64,000 nucleotides of DNA. Origin: CALCKU01 sp964607445. GTDB lineage: Bacteria; Pseudomonadota; Alphaproteobacteria; Caulobacterales; Maricaulaceae. The translations under genes and the position numbers were made by a program. The stretch covers positions 62,001 to 126,000 of the forward strand of contig CAZSKN010000003.1 in the NCBI GenBank assembly GCA_964607445.1, in the 5' to 3' direction. Each line of letters opens with the position of its first letter. The stretch's first letter is position 1. Shown here piece by piece: positions 9,324 to 18,877 of the stretch. The notes beneath the pieces were generated by a model. It saw only the letters and a list, made by a program, of their open reading frames with translations. It was not told the origin of the DNA and ran no database searches.

Positions 9324-9477
9324 CTGTTAACTCATGTTAGCGTAACTCCAATTCAGAATATGTGTATACTGGGCCTGATACAATCTGTTTTCAACTTGGT
9401 AACAAAACGAAACATGGCTTTTATTGTACCTGTACTTTGAAGATTTAACGTTAACTTATGACGCGTGAGTTCTACAT

Positions 9478-10386
9478 ATGACCCTTGTCAAACGTCAATC
9501 AACACTGACTTCTCCTGTCATGTGTGCCGGCGTAGAATTACACGGTGGTCGACATACGCGTCTGGCTATGCGCCCGGCGGCTGTGGGAACAGGTCTTGTT
9601 TTTATCCGAACGGATATCAAAGACCGGGATAATCATATTCCTGTGCGGGCTGATGCGGTCACAAATGTTAAAAACTGTACCACGCTAGGGAATGCGGCAG
9701 GCGTAACGATTTCAACTATAGAGCATCTGCTGGCGGCGCTATCGGCGGCGGGTATTGATAATCTTTACATAGATGTGGACGGTACAGAGCTACCGGCGCT
9801 GGACGGCAGTAGTGAACCCTTTTTAGACCTTATCGAAACTGTTGGTGTGCATATACAGCCTGCGCCAAGGCGGTATGTCAAAGTGCTTAAAACTGTAAAT
9901 GTTGAACATAATGGTGGCTGGGCTCGTATCCAACCGGCCTCGCAACTCGAACTGGATGTGACCATAGATTTTGACGATGCAGCGATTGGCCGACAAAGAC
10001 TGGAAATTATCCCTGATGTCAGATCGTTTCGTGAAGGTCTCGCATCGGCCCGGACATTTGCACGCGTGCATGAGGTCGAAGCTTTGCAACAGGCCGGTTT
10101 GTCAAAGGGTGGGTCATTAGAAAACGCTATCCTTGTTGACGGCGATAAAATTCTGAACCCGGGCGGGTTGCGCTATGCGGATGAATTTGTGCGTCATAAG
10201 GCGCTTGATCTTTTGGGGGATGTGTATCTCGGCGGCCCTATTTTGGGGCGGATAACGGCCATGAAAAGCGGGCATGCCCTTAATCATGCGTTGATGATGG
10301 CCTTATATGCAGACCCTGAGGCCTGGAAATTTGTGACCATACCGCGGTTGGAGAGCCCTTACGCACAAGATTCTGTCAGCGCCTAA
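9478..10386 (+). CDS. lpxC: UDP-3-O-acyl-N-acetylglucosamine deacetylase
   Basis: Zinc deacetylase that commits UDP-GlcNAc derivatives to lipid A. The 302-residue protein has the tandem LpxC domains and the zinc ligands His83 (in TISTIEHLLAAL), His240 and Asp244 (in RHKALDLLGDVYLGG), plus the general acid/base His266 (KSGHALNH). The ATG at 9478 is the first in frame. Promoter elements in the 154-bp spacer before it could not be assigned with confidence. The order ftsZ-lpxC-bamD-recN-ligA is common in Alphaproteobacteria; here the decayed peptidase lies between ftsZ and lpxC on the other strand. Confidence 0.97.
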   Translation: MTLVKRQSTLTSPVMCAGVELHGGRHTRLAMRPAAVGTGLVFIRTDIKDRDNHIPVRADAVTNVKNCTTLGNAAGVTISTIEHLLAALSAAGIDNLYIDVDGTELPALDGSSEPFLDLIETVGVHIQPAPRRYVKVLKTVNVEHNGGWARIQPASQLELDVTIDFDDAAIGRQRLEIIPDVRSFREGLASARTFARVHEVEALQQAGLSKGGSLENAILVDGDKILNPGGLRYADEFVRHKALDLLGDVYLGGPILGRITAMKSGHALNHALMMALYADPEAWKFVTIPRLESPYAQDSVSA

Positions 10387-10463
10387 CAGCTTTCTAACTT
10401 TCCGTAAGCGTTTTTCTCGTCTAGAAGCGGGTTAGTTATTGTGATGGAATCAGAAAGTAGCTC

Positions 10464-11312
10464 ATGAAAATCGTGTCAAAACACCGTATGGCGTTCATAA
10501 TGGCTCTAAGTGGACTGCTTATGTCGGCTTGTTCCGTATTCGGGGGAAATAAAAAAGAAACCCTCGCTTATGTCGAGCGTCCGGCAGAACTAATCTATAA
10601 TGAAGGATTTGAAGAAATGGAGCAACGGGATTGGGACCGTGCTAAATTATTCTTCCAAGAAGTCGAGCGCCAACACCCGTTTTCTAAATGGGCACGGCGT
10701 TCTATGCTTATGACATCTTATGCGCATTATCGGTCAACAGATTATGAGGAGTCTATCGCGACCGCGCAGCGCTTTATAAGCCTGCATCCGGGAAACGAAA
10801 GCACGCCTTATGCCTATTATCTGATTGCGATCAATTATTATGATCAAATTTTTGATGTCGGGCGGGATCAGGAAACCACGGTGAATGCAGAGGCGGCATT
10901 GCAACAGGTCGTCCGCCGTTATCCCGACAGCGATTATGCGCGTGACGCGCGTCTAAAGCTTGAATTAACCCGAGATCACTTGGCGGGTAAAGAAATGGAT
11001 ATTGGTCGGTATTATCTGCGTGATAATCAACAACTCGCCGCGATTGGGCGCTTTAAGAATGTTGTCAAAGAATATGAGACAACGTCGCAAGTCGAAGAAG
11101 CTATGCACCGCATTGTCGAAAGTTATGTCGCCTTGGGTGTGATCGAGGAAGCCAAGCTTGTTGCATCGGTCTTGGGATATAACTATCCGTCGAGCGAATG
11201 GTATGCAGACAGCTATGAGTTATTGACAGAATTTGGCGTTGACCTTGAATCCGAAGTGAAAAAGCCGCGTGATAGAACTTATTGGCGGCGCTTGCGCGAA
11301 CGTTTATTCTAG
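10464..11312 (+). CDS. bamD: Outer membrane assembly lipoprotein BamD
   Basis: Essential lipoprotein of the BAM complex, which inserts beta-barrel proteins in the outer membrane. The 282-residue product starts with a lipoprotein signal peptide whose lipobox is LMSACS (Cys23). Helical TPR-like repeats follow (EGFEEMEQRDWDRAKLFFQEVE, then SYAHYRSTDYEESIATAQRFI and others). It lies 77 bp after lpxC and 46 bp before recN, the usual alphaproteobacterial order. The start at 10464 gives a complete signal peptide. Function is inferred from family and context. Confidence 0.95.
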   Translation: MKIVSKHRMAFIMALSGLLMSACSVFGGNKKETLAYVERPAELIYNEGFEEMEQRDWDRAKLFFQEVERQHPFSKWARRSMLMTSYAHYRSTDYEESIATAQRFISLHPGNESTPYAYYLIAINYYDQIFDVGRDQETTVNAEAALQQVVRRYPDSDYARDARLKLELTRDHLAGKEMDIGRYYLRDNQQLAAIGRFKNVVKEYETTSQVEEAMHRIVESYVALGVIEEAKLVASVLGYNYPSSEWYADSYELLTEFGVDLESEVKKPRDRTYWRRLRERLF

Positions 11313-11358
11313 GGGGTAAATCACGCGCGTTTTCCGGATATTATTATAGGGTGGAGAC

Positions 11359-13035
11359 ATGCTCACCGGACTATCCATTAAAAATGTCGTTTTAATCGAG
11401 TCTCTTAATCTTGAATTTAAGACAGGTTTGACGGCTCTCACCGGAGAGACAGGGGCCGGGAAGTCAATCGTATTGGACGCCTTGGGCATGGCGACAGGTG
11501 CGCGCTCTGATAAGGGTTTGATACGTAGTGGCGCAGATAAAGCCCAATGCATAGCGAGTTTCGAATTGCCGATTGGCCATAGCATCTGGGCACGATTAGG
11601 CGCGGCAGGTGTTGAGATAGAGGCTGGCGAAGATATTATTTTACGTCGTACATTAGGACGAGATGGACGTAGCCGAGCCTTTATTAATGATGCGCCCATA
11701 GGGGTAAAACTTTTATCTGAAATAGGCCGTGGTCTTTTGGAAGTTCATGGGCAACATGACGGGCGCGGCCTCATGGATGTCGCTACCCATCTGGATATGC
11801 TGGATAATTACGGCGCGCACAAGAAACTACGGGATGCGTGTTCTGAGGCTTTTCACGATTTGAAATCAGCGCGTGAGCAGGTCGAAATTTTATACTTTCG
11901 TCAAAAGAAGGCGGAAGAAGATCGAGAGTTTTTTAAGCATGCGATGGATGAAATTGATCGACTTAACCCCAAAGCCGGTGAGGATGAACAGCTTGCGGTG
12001 CAACGGCGGTTCTTTCAAGGCGCAGAAGTCGCATTGACCGAACTTGCGGCGGCCGAGGCGGCCTTGGGTGAAAATGGGGCTTTTGAAGACCGGCTTGCAA
12101 CGGCGCTGGCTAGGATTGAGCGTGTGCAGAATAAATTTTCGCAACTCGATAATACCGTGTCGTCATCGCTTAAATCCGCGGCAGATGCGCTCGAACGGGC
12201 CATGCTAGAAACACAGGACGCGCGAAAGGCTGTCAGCGAAGCTGCGCAAAATTTCCAGACGGAACCCGGACAGCTCGACCGTATTGAAAAACGCCTGTTC
12301 GGCTTGCGCGCTGCGGCGCGAAAATATGATGTACCTATTGAGGAACTGTTAGATATGCGCGCCCGTTTCGCGGCTAAGTTGACCGCAATAGAAACGGTTG
12401 AGTCTGATCTTGTTACGGCGCAATCGCGGGTAAAATCCTGTGAGGCTCTCTATACGCAAATTGCGGATAAATTGACTAAAGCGCGACAAAAGTCCGGCCA
12501 GGCGCTGTCTAAATCGGTTATGAGTGAATTGCCGCCGCTTAAAATGGAGCGCGCCCAATTTAACGTTTCTATATCTGAGGCCCCGGCCGGGCCCAAAGGT
12601 CAAGATAAAATCCGGTTTGAAGTTTTGACAAACCCCGGCATGCCAATGGGGCCGTTAGATAAAATAGCTTCGGGCGGGGAAATGGCACGGTTTGCCTTGG
12701 CGATTAAGGTCGCTTTGGCCGGTAAAACAAAAATGGTTATGGTTTTTGACGAGGTAGACCAAGGTGTTGGCGGGGCGGTTGCGGATGCTGTTGGGAAACG
12801 TTTGGCACGATTATCTCAATCCAATCAAGTTTTCGTGGTTACGCACAGCGCACAGGTCGCGGCGTGTGCGACACATCAATTTCGGATTGAAAAGTCTTCC
12901 AAAGGCGCCGTCACGAAAACGCATGTGAGTGTTATTGCCGATGATGCGCGGGAAGAAGAAATTGCGCGTATGTTGTCTGGTGAAACTGTGACGCATGAAG
13001 CGCGTGCCGCTGCACGTAAATTGATGGCGTCCTAA
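11359..13035 (+). CDS. recN: DNA repair protein RecN
   Basis: SMC-like ATPase for double-strand break repair. The 558-residue protein has the Walker A GETGAGKS (29-36), long coiled-coil segments in the middle, the ABC signature region ASGGEMARFALAIK, the Walker B VFDEVDQGVGG, and a C-terminal VVTHSAQVAACA switch region. The ribosome site GGGTGGAG lies just before ATG 11359. The TAA stop shares its last base with the ligA ATG (TAATG), so the two are probably co-translated. Confidence 0.96.
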   Translation: MLTGLSIKNVVLIESLNLEFKTGLTALTGETGAGKSIVLDALGMATGARSDKGLIRSGADKAQCIASFELPIGHSIWARLGAAGVEIEAGEDIILRRTLGRDGRSRAFINDAPIGVKLLSEIGRGLLEVHGQHDGRGLMDVATHLDMLDNYGAHKKLRDACSEAFHDLKSAREQVEILYFRQKKAEEDREFFKHAMDEIDRLNPKAGEDEQLAVQRRFFQGAEVALTELAAAEAALGENGAFEDRLATALARIERVQNKFSQLDNTVSSSLKSAADALERAMLETQDARKAVSEAAQNFQTEPGQLDRIEKRLFGLRAAARKYDVPIEELLDMRARFAAKLTAIETVESDLVTAQSRVKSCEALYTQIADKLTKARQKSGQALSKSVMSELPPLKMERAQFNVSISEAPAGPKGQDKIRFEVLTNPGMPMGPLDKIASGGEMARFALAIKVALAGKTKMVMVFDEVDQGVGGAVADAVGKRLARLSQSNQVFVVTHSAQVAACATHQFRIEKSSKGAVTKTHVSVIADDAREEEIARMLSGETVTHEARAAARKLMAS

Positions 13036-15110
13036 TGCTAAAGAAAATGACAGAGGCAGAGGCTAAATTGCGCCTGACCATTTTGGCTATGGAAATAAAA
13101 GCAGCCGATAGTCAATATTACCAAGATAATAACCCAAGCCTCAGCGATGCCGATTATGATGCGCTTCGGCAAGAAAACGCGGCGCTAGAGGCGGCGTTTC
13201 CGCATTTAATCCACAAAGACAGTCCTTCAAGACGTATCGGAGCTAAACCGTCGGGCAAGTTTGGAAAAATCACACATACGGTTCCGATGCTCTCTTTGGA
13301 TAATGCGTTCACAGACGAAGATGTGAGAGAATTTGTAGCCCGTATTCGTAGGTTCCTAAGACTCTCTGAGGCGGCACCTCTCGCGTTTACAGCGGAACCG
13401 AAAATTGACGGCCTCTCGGCGGCCTTACGTTATGAAGAAGGTAAGCTCATATCTGGGGCGACGCGCGGTGATGGTAAAACCGGCGAGGATGTCACGGCGA
13501 ATCTGGTCACGCTTCAATCTATTCCCAAGACCTTAAAAGGCGATGGTTGGCCGTCTGTTTTAGAGGTGCGCGGCGAAGTTTATATTGATCATGCGGATTT
13601 CAAAACCATGAACGCTGTACAAGTTAAAGCCGGGAAAGAGGCCTATAAAAACCCGCGTAATGCCGCTGCCGGATCGTTAAGACAGATTGATGCAATGATC
13701 ACGGCGACCCGGCCATTAAAATTCTTTGCCTATACATGGGGTGATTTAAGTGCCCCGTTCGCGGACACGCAAATGGACGCTGTAGAGGCCTTTAAGCTCT
13801 GGGGTTTTACTGTCAACCCGGATATGAAGTGTCACGATACAGCTGAACACCTGATCGCGCATTATCATGAAATTGAACGTAAACGCGCAGGTCTTGGTTA
13901 CGATATTGACGGGGTCGTTTACAAGGTGAATGCACTGAATTTGCAAGAGCGGCTTGGGTTCGTTTCGCGCGCCCCGCGTTGGGCGATTGCGCATAAATTT
14001 CCGGCTGAAAAAGCCATCACCACAATTGAGGCGATAGATATTCAGGTTGGCCGTACGGGGGCTTTAACTCCTGTGGCGCGGCTGACCCCGATCACGGTTG
14101 GCGGGGTTGAGGTGTCGAACGCGACCTTGCATAACGAAGACGAAATTACGCGTCTGGGCGTTAAACCCGGTGACAAAGTTCAGATACAAAGGGCTGGAGA
14201 TGTCATCCCGCAGGTTTTGGACGTTGTTGAAGCGGGCACAGGCGACATCTTTGTTTTTCCAGAAACTTGTCCAATATGCGGCGCGGACGCCATGCGTGAT
14301 GTTGACGAGAAAACAGGACGTGTCGATGTCGTTAAACGCTGCACAAATGGTATGGCGTGTCCGGCCCAATCTATCGAGGGGCTTCGGCATTTTGTCTCCC
14401 GACGTGCTTTTGATATCGACGGTATGGGTATTAAACAAATCGAAGCTTTTTACGAAAAAAAACTGGTTTTAGAACCGTCAGATATTTTTACCTTGGAAGC
14501 CCGAAATGCCGATATAAAGCTGGAAACTTGGGAAGGTTGGGGCGTTCAGAGTGCCCAGAACCTGTTTGCCGCGATTAAGGCTAGGCGCGAAATTGATTTT
14601 GATAAATGTCTGTATGCCTTAGGGATCCGCCATATTGGGCAAGGCAATGCAGGCCTAATTGCCAAACACTATCTGACGTGGGAGGCCTTTGAAAAGGCTA
14701 TGATCAATGCGCAGAAGATTGACTCTCAAGCATATACAGACCTGCTGGGTATCGACGGTGTTGGACCGGGGCAAGTGAGTAGCTTACGGGGGTTCTTTGG
14801 CAGCGAGACGCAAAAAGCGTTTGTCTCCCGTTTGCTCGAGCATGTGACTATCATCGCCGCAAAAGCGCCAAAGAGTGATAGCCCTGTTTCAGGTAAAACG
14901 GTTGTATTTACTGGAAAGCTGGCCTTATTTTCCCGCGATGAAGCTAAAGCCCGTGCGCAAAGTCTTGGCGCCAAGGTTGCAGGGAGTGTTTCGGCCAAGA
15001 CCGATTATCTCGTAGCCGGGCCGGGGGCTGGATCCAAGTTAAAGAAAGCCACCGCTTTAGGCGTTATGACTTTGGACGAACAGGCTTGGCTCGATTTAAT
15101 TGGGTCATGA
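13035..15110 (+). CDS. ligA: NAD-dependent DNA ligase LigA
   Basis: Seals nicks during replication and repair using NAD+. The 691-residue protein carries domain Ia, the adenylation motif EPKIDGLSA with the reactive Lys123, an OB fold, and a four-cysteine zinc finger beginning CPICG. Helix-hairpin-helix repeats (ALGIRHIGQ, LLGIDGVGPGQ) and a C-terminal BRCT domain (about 615-691) complete the fold. Either ATG 13035 or ATG 13047 could initiate; the first overlaps the recN stop and is preferred. Length and domains are complete. Confidence 0.97.
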   Translation: MLKKMTEAEAKLRLTILAMEIKAADSQYYQDNNPSLSDADYDALRQENAALEAAFPHLIHKDSPSRRIGAKPSGKFGKITHTVPMLSLDNAFTDEDVREFVARIRRFLRLSEAAPLAFTAEPKIDGLSAALRYEEGKLISGATRGDGKTGEDVTANLVTLQSIPKTLKGDGWPSVLEVRGEVYIDHADFKTMNAVQVKAGKEAYKNPRNAAAGSLRQIDAMITATRPLKFFAYTWGDLSAPFADTQMDAVEAFKLWGFTVNPDMKCHDTAEHLIAHYHEIERKRAGLGYDIDGVVYKVNALNLQERLGFVSRAPRWAIAHKFPAEKAITTIEAIDIQVGRTGALTPVARLTPITVGGVEVSNATLHNEDEITRLGVKPGDKVQIQRAGDVIPQVLDVVEAGTGDIFVFPETCPICGADAMRDVDEKTGRVDVVKRCTNGMACPAQSIEGLRHFVSRRAFDIDGMGIKQIEAFYEKKLVLEPSDIFTLEARNADIKLETWEGWGVQSAQNLFAAIKARREIDFDKCLYALGIRHIGQGNAGLIAKHYLTWEAFEKAMINAQKIDSQAYTDLLGIDGVGPGQVSSLRGFFGSETQKAFVSRLLEHVTIIAAKAPKSDSPVSGKTVVFTGKLALFSRDEAKARAQSLGAKVAGSVSAKTDYLVAGPGAGSKLKKATALGVMTLDEQAWLDLIGS

Positions 15111-15124
15111 CCTTAATAGGGATA

Positions 15125-16582
15125 TTATCCGACGTCGATAATTTTCACCCCTAGGCTTTCAGTTTGACGTCGAAAGTCAGGTGATACTTTGCCGATCACA
15201 TGAATTTCTGCACCGGCTGCATTCCGGTTTTGAGAAAGATAGGTAACGGGGGCGGATATATCGGGGCTCCATTGAAGATAATCCGATACAACCGGTAGGA
15301 CGAGCGTGTCTCGCGGGGTCACGAAGATGGTCGCGGGCGCGCCGGAAATAAAGGTTTTGACGGCGCCTTTTTGTGAAGCATGGGCGAGATATTGATAGGT
15401 TTTGAGGCGGGTGTTAACAATATATGGCCTGTCAATCGAAAGATTATCGCGTACCAAGCCCGCCCGGTATTCAGGCGCGGGTATATGGCTTAAAGCCGCG
15501 ACAAGTTCAGCGCGCTGGGCTTTGGTAAAGGCCTCATTATTATAGAGGCGATCAATTTCATCCTGTGTCACGCCCCAACTTAATAAAGCCGCTTTATCAC
15601 GATTTCGCGCCCGATGAGCATCTTCATAGCCAGCTAAAAATTCACCATTGTTAAACCACCCTATACCGCTTTGATAAGGGCTGAGGACATCAATCCCGGC
15701 ATTGGCAACGCCGAATTTATAGGCCGTGCCGGTATAGGCTTCGGCATAAGACAGGCGGTCGATTTGCCGCTGTAAGGCCTTATTGCGGCTTTCCGGGTTT
15801 GTTCCCAGACTTTTATGTAACCGTCGCGCAGCATTATGCTTGCCTAAAACTGAATTTGTACCTGACCAGATATCTTCTCCGGCTTCGGATAAACATTGTC
15901 CAAAGGACCCGCATTTTGTTCCTGCGGCACCTTTCGTGATTCGTACGCCAGTGACTGCGGCTTCGCCGACACCGTTGAGCAGATTGCCTGCAACGTCAAA
16001 CACGCCGTTAGGAATAAACAAAACGGCTTCCTGCACATTATTAATATTAGCCGCGCGGTCATAGATAGATTTTGCTGTGCGGTATGGCGTTGTCACCAGA
16101 TTAGTCGTTCGATTATAGGCAGATTTGCCAATTGCTCCGAGGGTCGACCTCTGTCGGAGCATATGGGTAGCCTTTACCTCCGAGATATAATTTAGGGTGG
16201 CCTGTGTACCTATAATTTCAGCAATGCCATCTGCACTTTCAATTTTATAGGTGTTGACGAAACCATCTGTGAAAGCTTGAGAGTCGACGGTATGATAGGC
16301 GCTTTGCATGTTTTCCTGACCCAGAAAATCTTGCGCATTGATATATTGCGGGCTTTCAAATTGCGTGTGCGGGGTTTGAGCCAGGCTGGTGGAGGACAAT
16401 AAAATACCTATAAGGCCCATGACGGAATATTTTAGCTGCTTGTAAAAACGGGTAGGGTAAAAACAGGCAGGCCGGGACATGAAGCCAAGGGACGAAGACG
16501 CTGGAGAGACTGAATTTTCAGACTGAGATAGTGTAGAATACGACTTTGAAAATTTCGGATTTGGAAGGTTAAGTCTTAACAT
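15125..16582 (-). CDS. Uncharacterised exported or membrane-anchored protein
   Basis: No family recognised. From the ATG at 16582 (GGAG ribosome site 6 bases before), the product is 485 residues: a basic, serine-rich N-terminus of about 50 residues, one hydrophobic segment (about 52-67, VMGLIGILLSSTSLAQT), then a large soluble part. ATG 16480 would leave a shorter but still unusual signal peptide, and TTG 16606 a longer one. The C-terminal region PRDTLVLPVVSDYLQWSP and the closing VIGKVSPDFRRQTESLGVK look like a folded end domain. It is convergent with ligA (14 bp apart) and divergent from anmK. It is probably periplasmic or surface-exposed; function unknown. Confidence 0.7.
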   Translation of the reverse strand: MLRLNLPNPKFSKSYSTLSQSENSVSPASSSLGFMSRPACFYPTRFYKQLKYSVMGLIGILLSSTSLAQTPHTQFESPQYINAQDFLGQENMQSAYHTVDSQAFTDGFVNTYKIESADGIAEIIGTQATLNYISEVKATHMLRQRSTLGAIGKSAYNRTTNLVTTPYRTAKSIYDRAANINNVQEAVLFIPNGVFDVAGNLLNGVGEAAVTGVRITKGAAGTKCGSFGQCLSEAGEDIWSGTNSVLGKHNAARRLHKSLGTNPESRNKALQRQIDRLSYAEAYTGTAYKFGVANAGIDVLSPYQSGIGWFNNGEFLAGYEDAHRARNRDKAALLSWGVTQDEIDRLYNNEAFTKAQRAELVAALSHIPAPEYRAGLVRDNLSIDRPYIVNTRLKTYQYLAHASQKGAVKTFISGAPATIFVTPRDTLVLPVVSDYLQWSPDISAPVTYLSQNRNAAGAEIHVIGKVSPDFRRQTESLGVKIIDVG

Positions 16583-16834
16583 TATCATCTCCGGTCTCTC
16601 TGGCAACTTACGAAATTCTCGCGGCGAGAACGCAATTTTAAAAGTATGAATTCAACTAAATATGCAAATCACATACCGATAGTGCGACGGATAAAGGTAT
16701 TTAATTGTCCAATATTTGCGACTCTACTTTAGGATCGTGTATAAGTGCAACATTGTGGCAAAATCAAGATTAACGCCAATAAAGATGCAATCCGGCGCGG
16801 GTTTATGTTAAACGGACTAGGTTAAAAGAGCGAC

Positions 16835-17968
16835 ATGGCGGATAAGAGTTCAAAAATTGCGCTAGGGTTAATGTCGGGAACATCGTTGGACGGTGTGGAT
16901 GCGGCTTTTCTTGAAACTGACGGGGATAAAATTATACGGTTTGGGCCATCACTGACCCTGCCAATGCCTGCAAATAATCCAATGGGCGAAACTATACGGG
17001 CCGCATTGGCATGGCAATTTAAAGGCTCGCCGCCTCACATTTTTACGAAAGCGGAAGATTTCATAGACAGCCTTCACATAAAGGCTGTGCGAATTTTGTG
17101 TGATCAATATCCAGATTGGGCGCATCGACTTTCAGTGATCGGGTATCACGGTCAAACTGTTTTGCATGTCCCTCCAACTGTGTCTTCTAAGCGCACTAGA
17201 ACCGGGCGTACACTTCAACTGGGGCGAGGTCAAAGACTGGCGACGGCGACGGGTGTGCCTGTGGTTTTTGATTTCAGGAGCGCAGATGTGGCGGCGGGTG
17301 GGCAGGGTGCGCCTCTGGCGCCTATTTATCATAAGGCACTTTCGGAGTATTCAGCTCTAGTCGGAGATATTGCCGTGCTTAATCTGGGAGGTGTTGGCAA
17401 TGTTACACTCATAGCGGACGGGGATATCTGGGCGTCTGATACGGGGCCAGCCAATGGCCCTCTGGATAGCTGGATGTTAATGATGTCCGGTCAAGCTATA
17501 GACAGGAACGGCGCTGCGGCTCTCGCGGGACGGGTTGATTTTGGCAGGATTGAACCTTGGTTAAAGGCTCCGTTCTTCGAGCGCTCTGTACCGCGCTCGG
17601 CGGATCGTTACGATTTTGATGTTCTGGAGGAAATGCAGGATATGTCTTTGAGCGACGGCGCGGCGACTTTGGTCGGGTTTTGTGTTCTAAGCGTCGTTAA
17701 AACTTTAGCCGCCTTTCCAAAAAGTCCGACACGTTTAATAGTCTGCGGAGGCGGACGTCATAATGCTGCAATTATGTGGATGCTCCAAGCCCAAATGGGG
17801 ATAGAAGTTTTGAGTGCAGAAGATGTAAGCTGGAATTCCGATGCGATTGAAGCACAGGCCTTTGCCTATTTAGCGGCTCGCCATATGCGTAAGCTACCTA
17901 TTTCTTTACCATCTACGACAGGGGTCAGTCATCCTATGACTACTGGACGTCTCGTAAATCCATCTTAG
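16835..17968 (+). CDS. anmK: Anhydro-N-acetylmuramic acid kinase
   Basis: Phosphorylates and opens 1,6-anhydro-MurNAc released from peptidoglycan, feeding it back to MurNAc-6-phosphate. The 377-residue ASKHA-fold protein starts with the family signature GLMSGTSLDGVDAAF, followed by IGYHGQTVLH and NLGGVGNVT, and ends with VCGGGRHN, the usual AnmK motifs. A MurNAc-6-P etherase (murQ) is not in the window. The 250-bp spacer upstream is AT-rich and shared with the divergent exported-protein gene; I could not define promoters in it. Confidence 0.95.
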   Translation: MADKSSKIALGLMSGTSLDGVDAAFLETDGDKIIRFGPSLTLPMPANNPMGETIRAALAWQFKGSPPHIFTKAEDFIDSLHIKAVRILCDQYPDWAHRLSVIGYHGQTVLHVPPTVSSKRTRTGRTLQLGRGQRLATATGVPVVFDFRSADVAAGGQGAPLAPIYHKALSEYSALVGDIAVLNLGGVGNVTLIADGDIWASDTGPANGPLDSWMLMMSGQAIDRNGAAALAGRVDFGRIEPWLKAPFFERSVPRSADRYDFDVLEEMQDMSLSDGAATLVGFCVLSVVKTLAAFPKSPTRLIVCGGGRHNAAIMWMLQAQMGIEVLSAEDVSWNSDAIEAQAFAYLAARHMRKLPISLPSTTGVSHPMTTGRLVNPS

Positions 17969-18031
17969 CCCAACCCTCAGCCACAAACTCTCTGTAACAA
18001 GTTTTAGGTAACAAATTTTCCGCAACAAAAC

Positions 18032-18709
18032 CTATTCGATAAGGCGCGGTTCACGCGGAGGACAATAGCGCGGGTCAAGGTGATCATCCAGATAATCTTC
18101 AATGACATCCATAGCCTCGTCCAGATGATCAGTATAGAAATGATCTGCGCCTTCAATAAGGTGGGTCGAAATTTGAGTTCCCTTTTGTACACGGATTTTT
18201 TCGATAACACGGTCGACATCTTCTGCCGGGACAAGTGTATCGCGATCACCATAGGTCACAAGGCCAGAGGCCGGACAGGGCGCGAGAAAAGCAAAATCAT
18301 AGGTGTTGGTCGGCAGTGACATGGAAATAAATCCGGCCACTTCGGGACGGCGCATTAAAAGCTGCATACCAATCCAGGCCCCGAAACTATAGCCCGAAAC
18401 CCAACTAAACGGCGCATTTTGATTAAAACTTTGCATCCAATCCAGCGCATAAGCGGCATCTTGTAATTCACCTGAGCCATTATCATAAGTGCCAACAGAC
18501 CGACCTATACCGCGAAAATTAAATCGTAAAACCGAAAATCCTCGCCGTTTATAGCCTTCATACATAGCAACGGGAATGCGGTGATCCATATGCCCGCCCG
18601 CCTTGGGATGTGGCGAAAGAATAAGGGCGCAGGGGGCTGCGGAATCATCGGCCGGGTGATATCGGCCTTCAAGTCGACCTTCAGGGCCCGCAAAAATGAC
18701 TTCTGGCAT
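18032..18709 (-). CDS. Alpha/beta hydrolase, small cytosolic type
   Basis: A 225-residue alpha/beta-hydrolase with the nucleophile elbow GYSFGA (Ser108), an early HPKAGG turn that likely forms the oxyanion hole (about 34-39), and a late catalytic His in GADHFYTDH. The Asp is probably in GDRDTLVP. This subgroup, widespread in proteobacteria, has no settled substrate; esterase or thioesterase activity is an inference from the fold. It runs divergently from iscR, with the IscR operator lying in the 168-bp spacer, so it may be affected by that regulator. Confidence 0.85.
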   Translation of the reverse strand: MPEVIFAGPEGRLEGRYHPADDSAAPCALILSPHPKAGGHMDHRIPVAMYEGYKRRGFSVLRFNFRGIGRSVGTYDNGSGELQDAAYALDWMQSFNQNAPFSWVSGYSFGAWIGMQLLMRRPEVAGFISMSLPTNTYDFAFLAPCPASGLVTYGDRDTLVPAEDVDRVIEKIRVQKGTQISTHLIEGADHFYTDHLDEAMDVIEDYLDDHLDPRYCPPREPRLIE

Positions 18710-18760
18710 AAAACATCTCTATTTCTGTGCGGTGATTTTATTCCTAAAAACGACCAACAT

Positions 18761-18785
18761 AATCTTGACTAATTTAGTCGGAATA
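18761..18785. promoter_or_regulatory. Type-1 IscR operator before iscR/suf
   Basis: The core GACTAATTTAGTC is a perfect palindrome around a central T. It matches the GACTRWWWYAGTC core of the E. coli type-1 (Fe-S-bound IscR) consensus, with matching Y-Y (TT) before and R-R (GG) after it. It overlaps the presumed -35 hexamer, where IscR would repress. Autoregulation is inference. Confidence 0.75.
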
Positions 18786-18792
18786 TTTAAAT
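18765..18792 (+). promoter_or_regulatory. Probable iscR/suf promoter
   Basis: TTGACT at 18765-18770 resembles a -35 element. TTAAAT at 18787-18792, 16 bases later, is the best -10 candidate. The IscR palindrome covers the -35. The start site would fall near 18799, giving a leader of about 80 bases. Confidence 0.5.
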
Positions 18793-18877
18793 CCCGATCA
18801 GATTTTGATTTCGCGCGGCTTGTAACAAGCTGTTACGCAAAAAGCGAGAAAAACCTTCGTAAAAGAAAGATGAAACA

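Noticed and set aside
9450..9461. TTAACGTTAAC before lpxC as a CtrA site
   Set aside because: The two TTAA halves are only 2 bases apart; the CtrA site needs 7.
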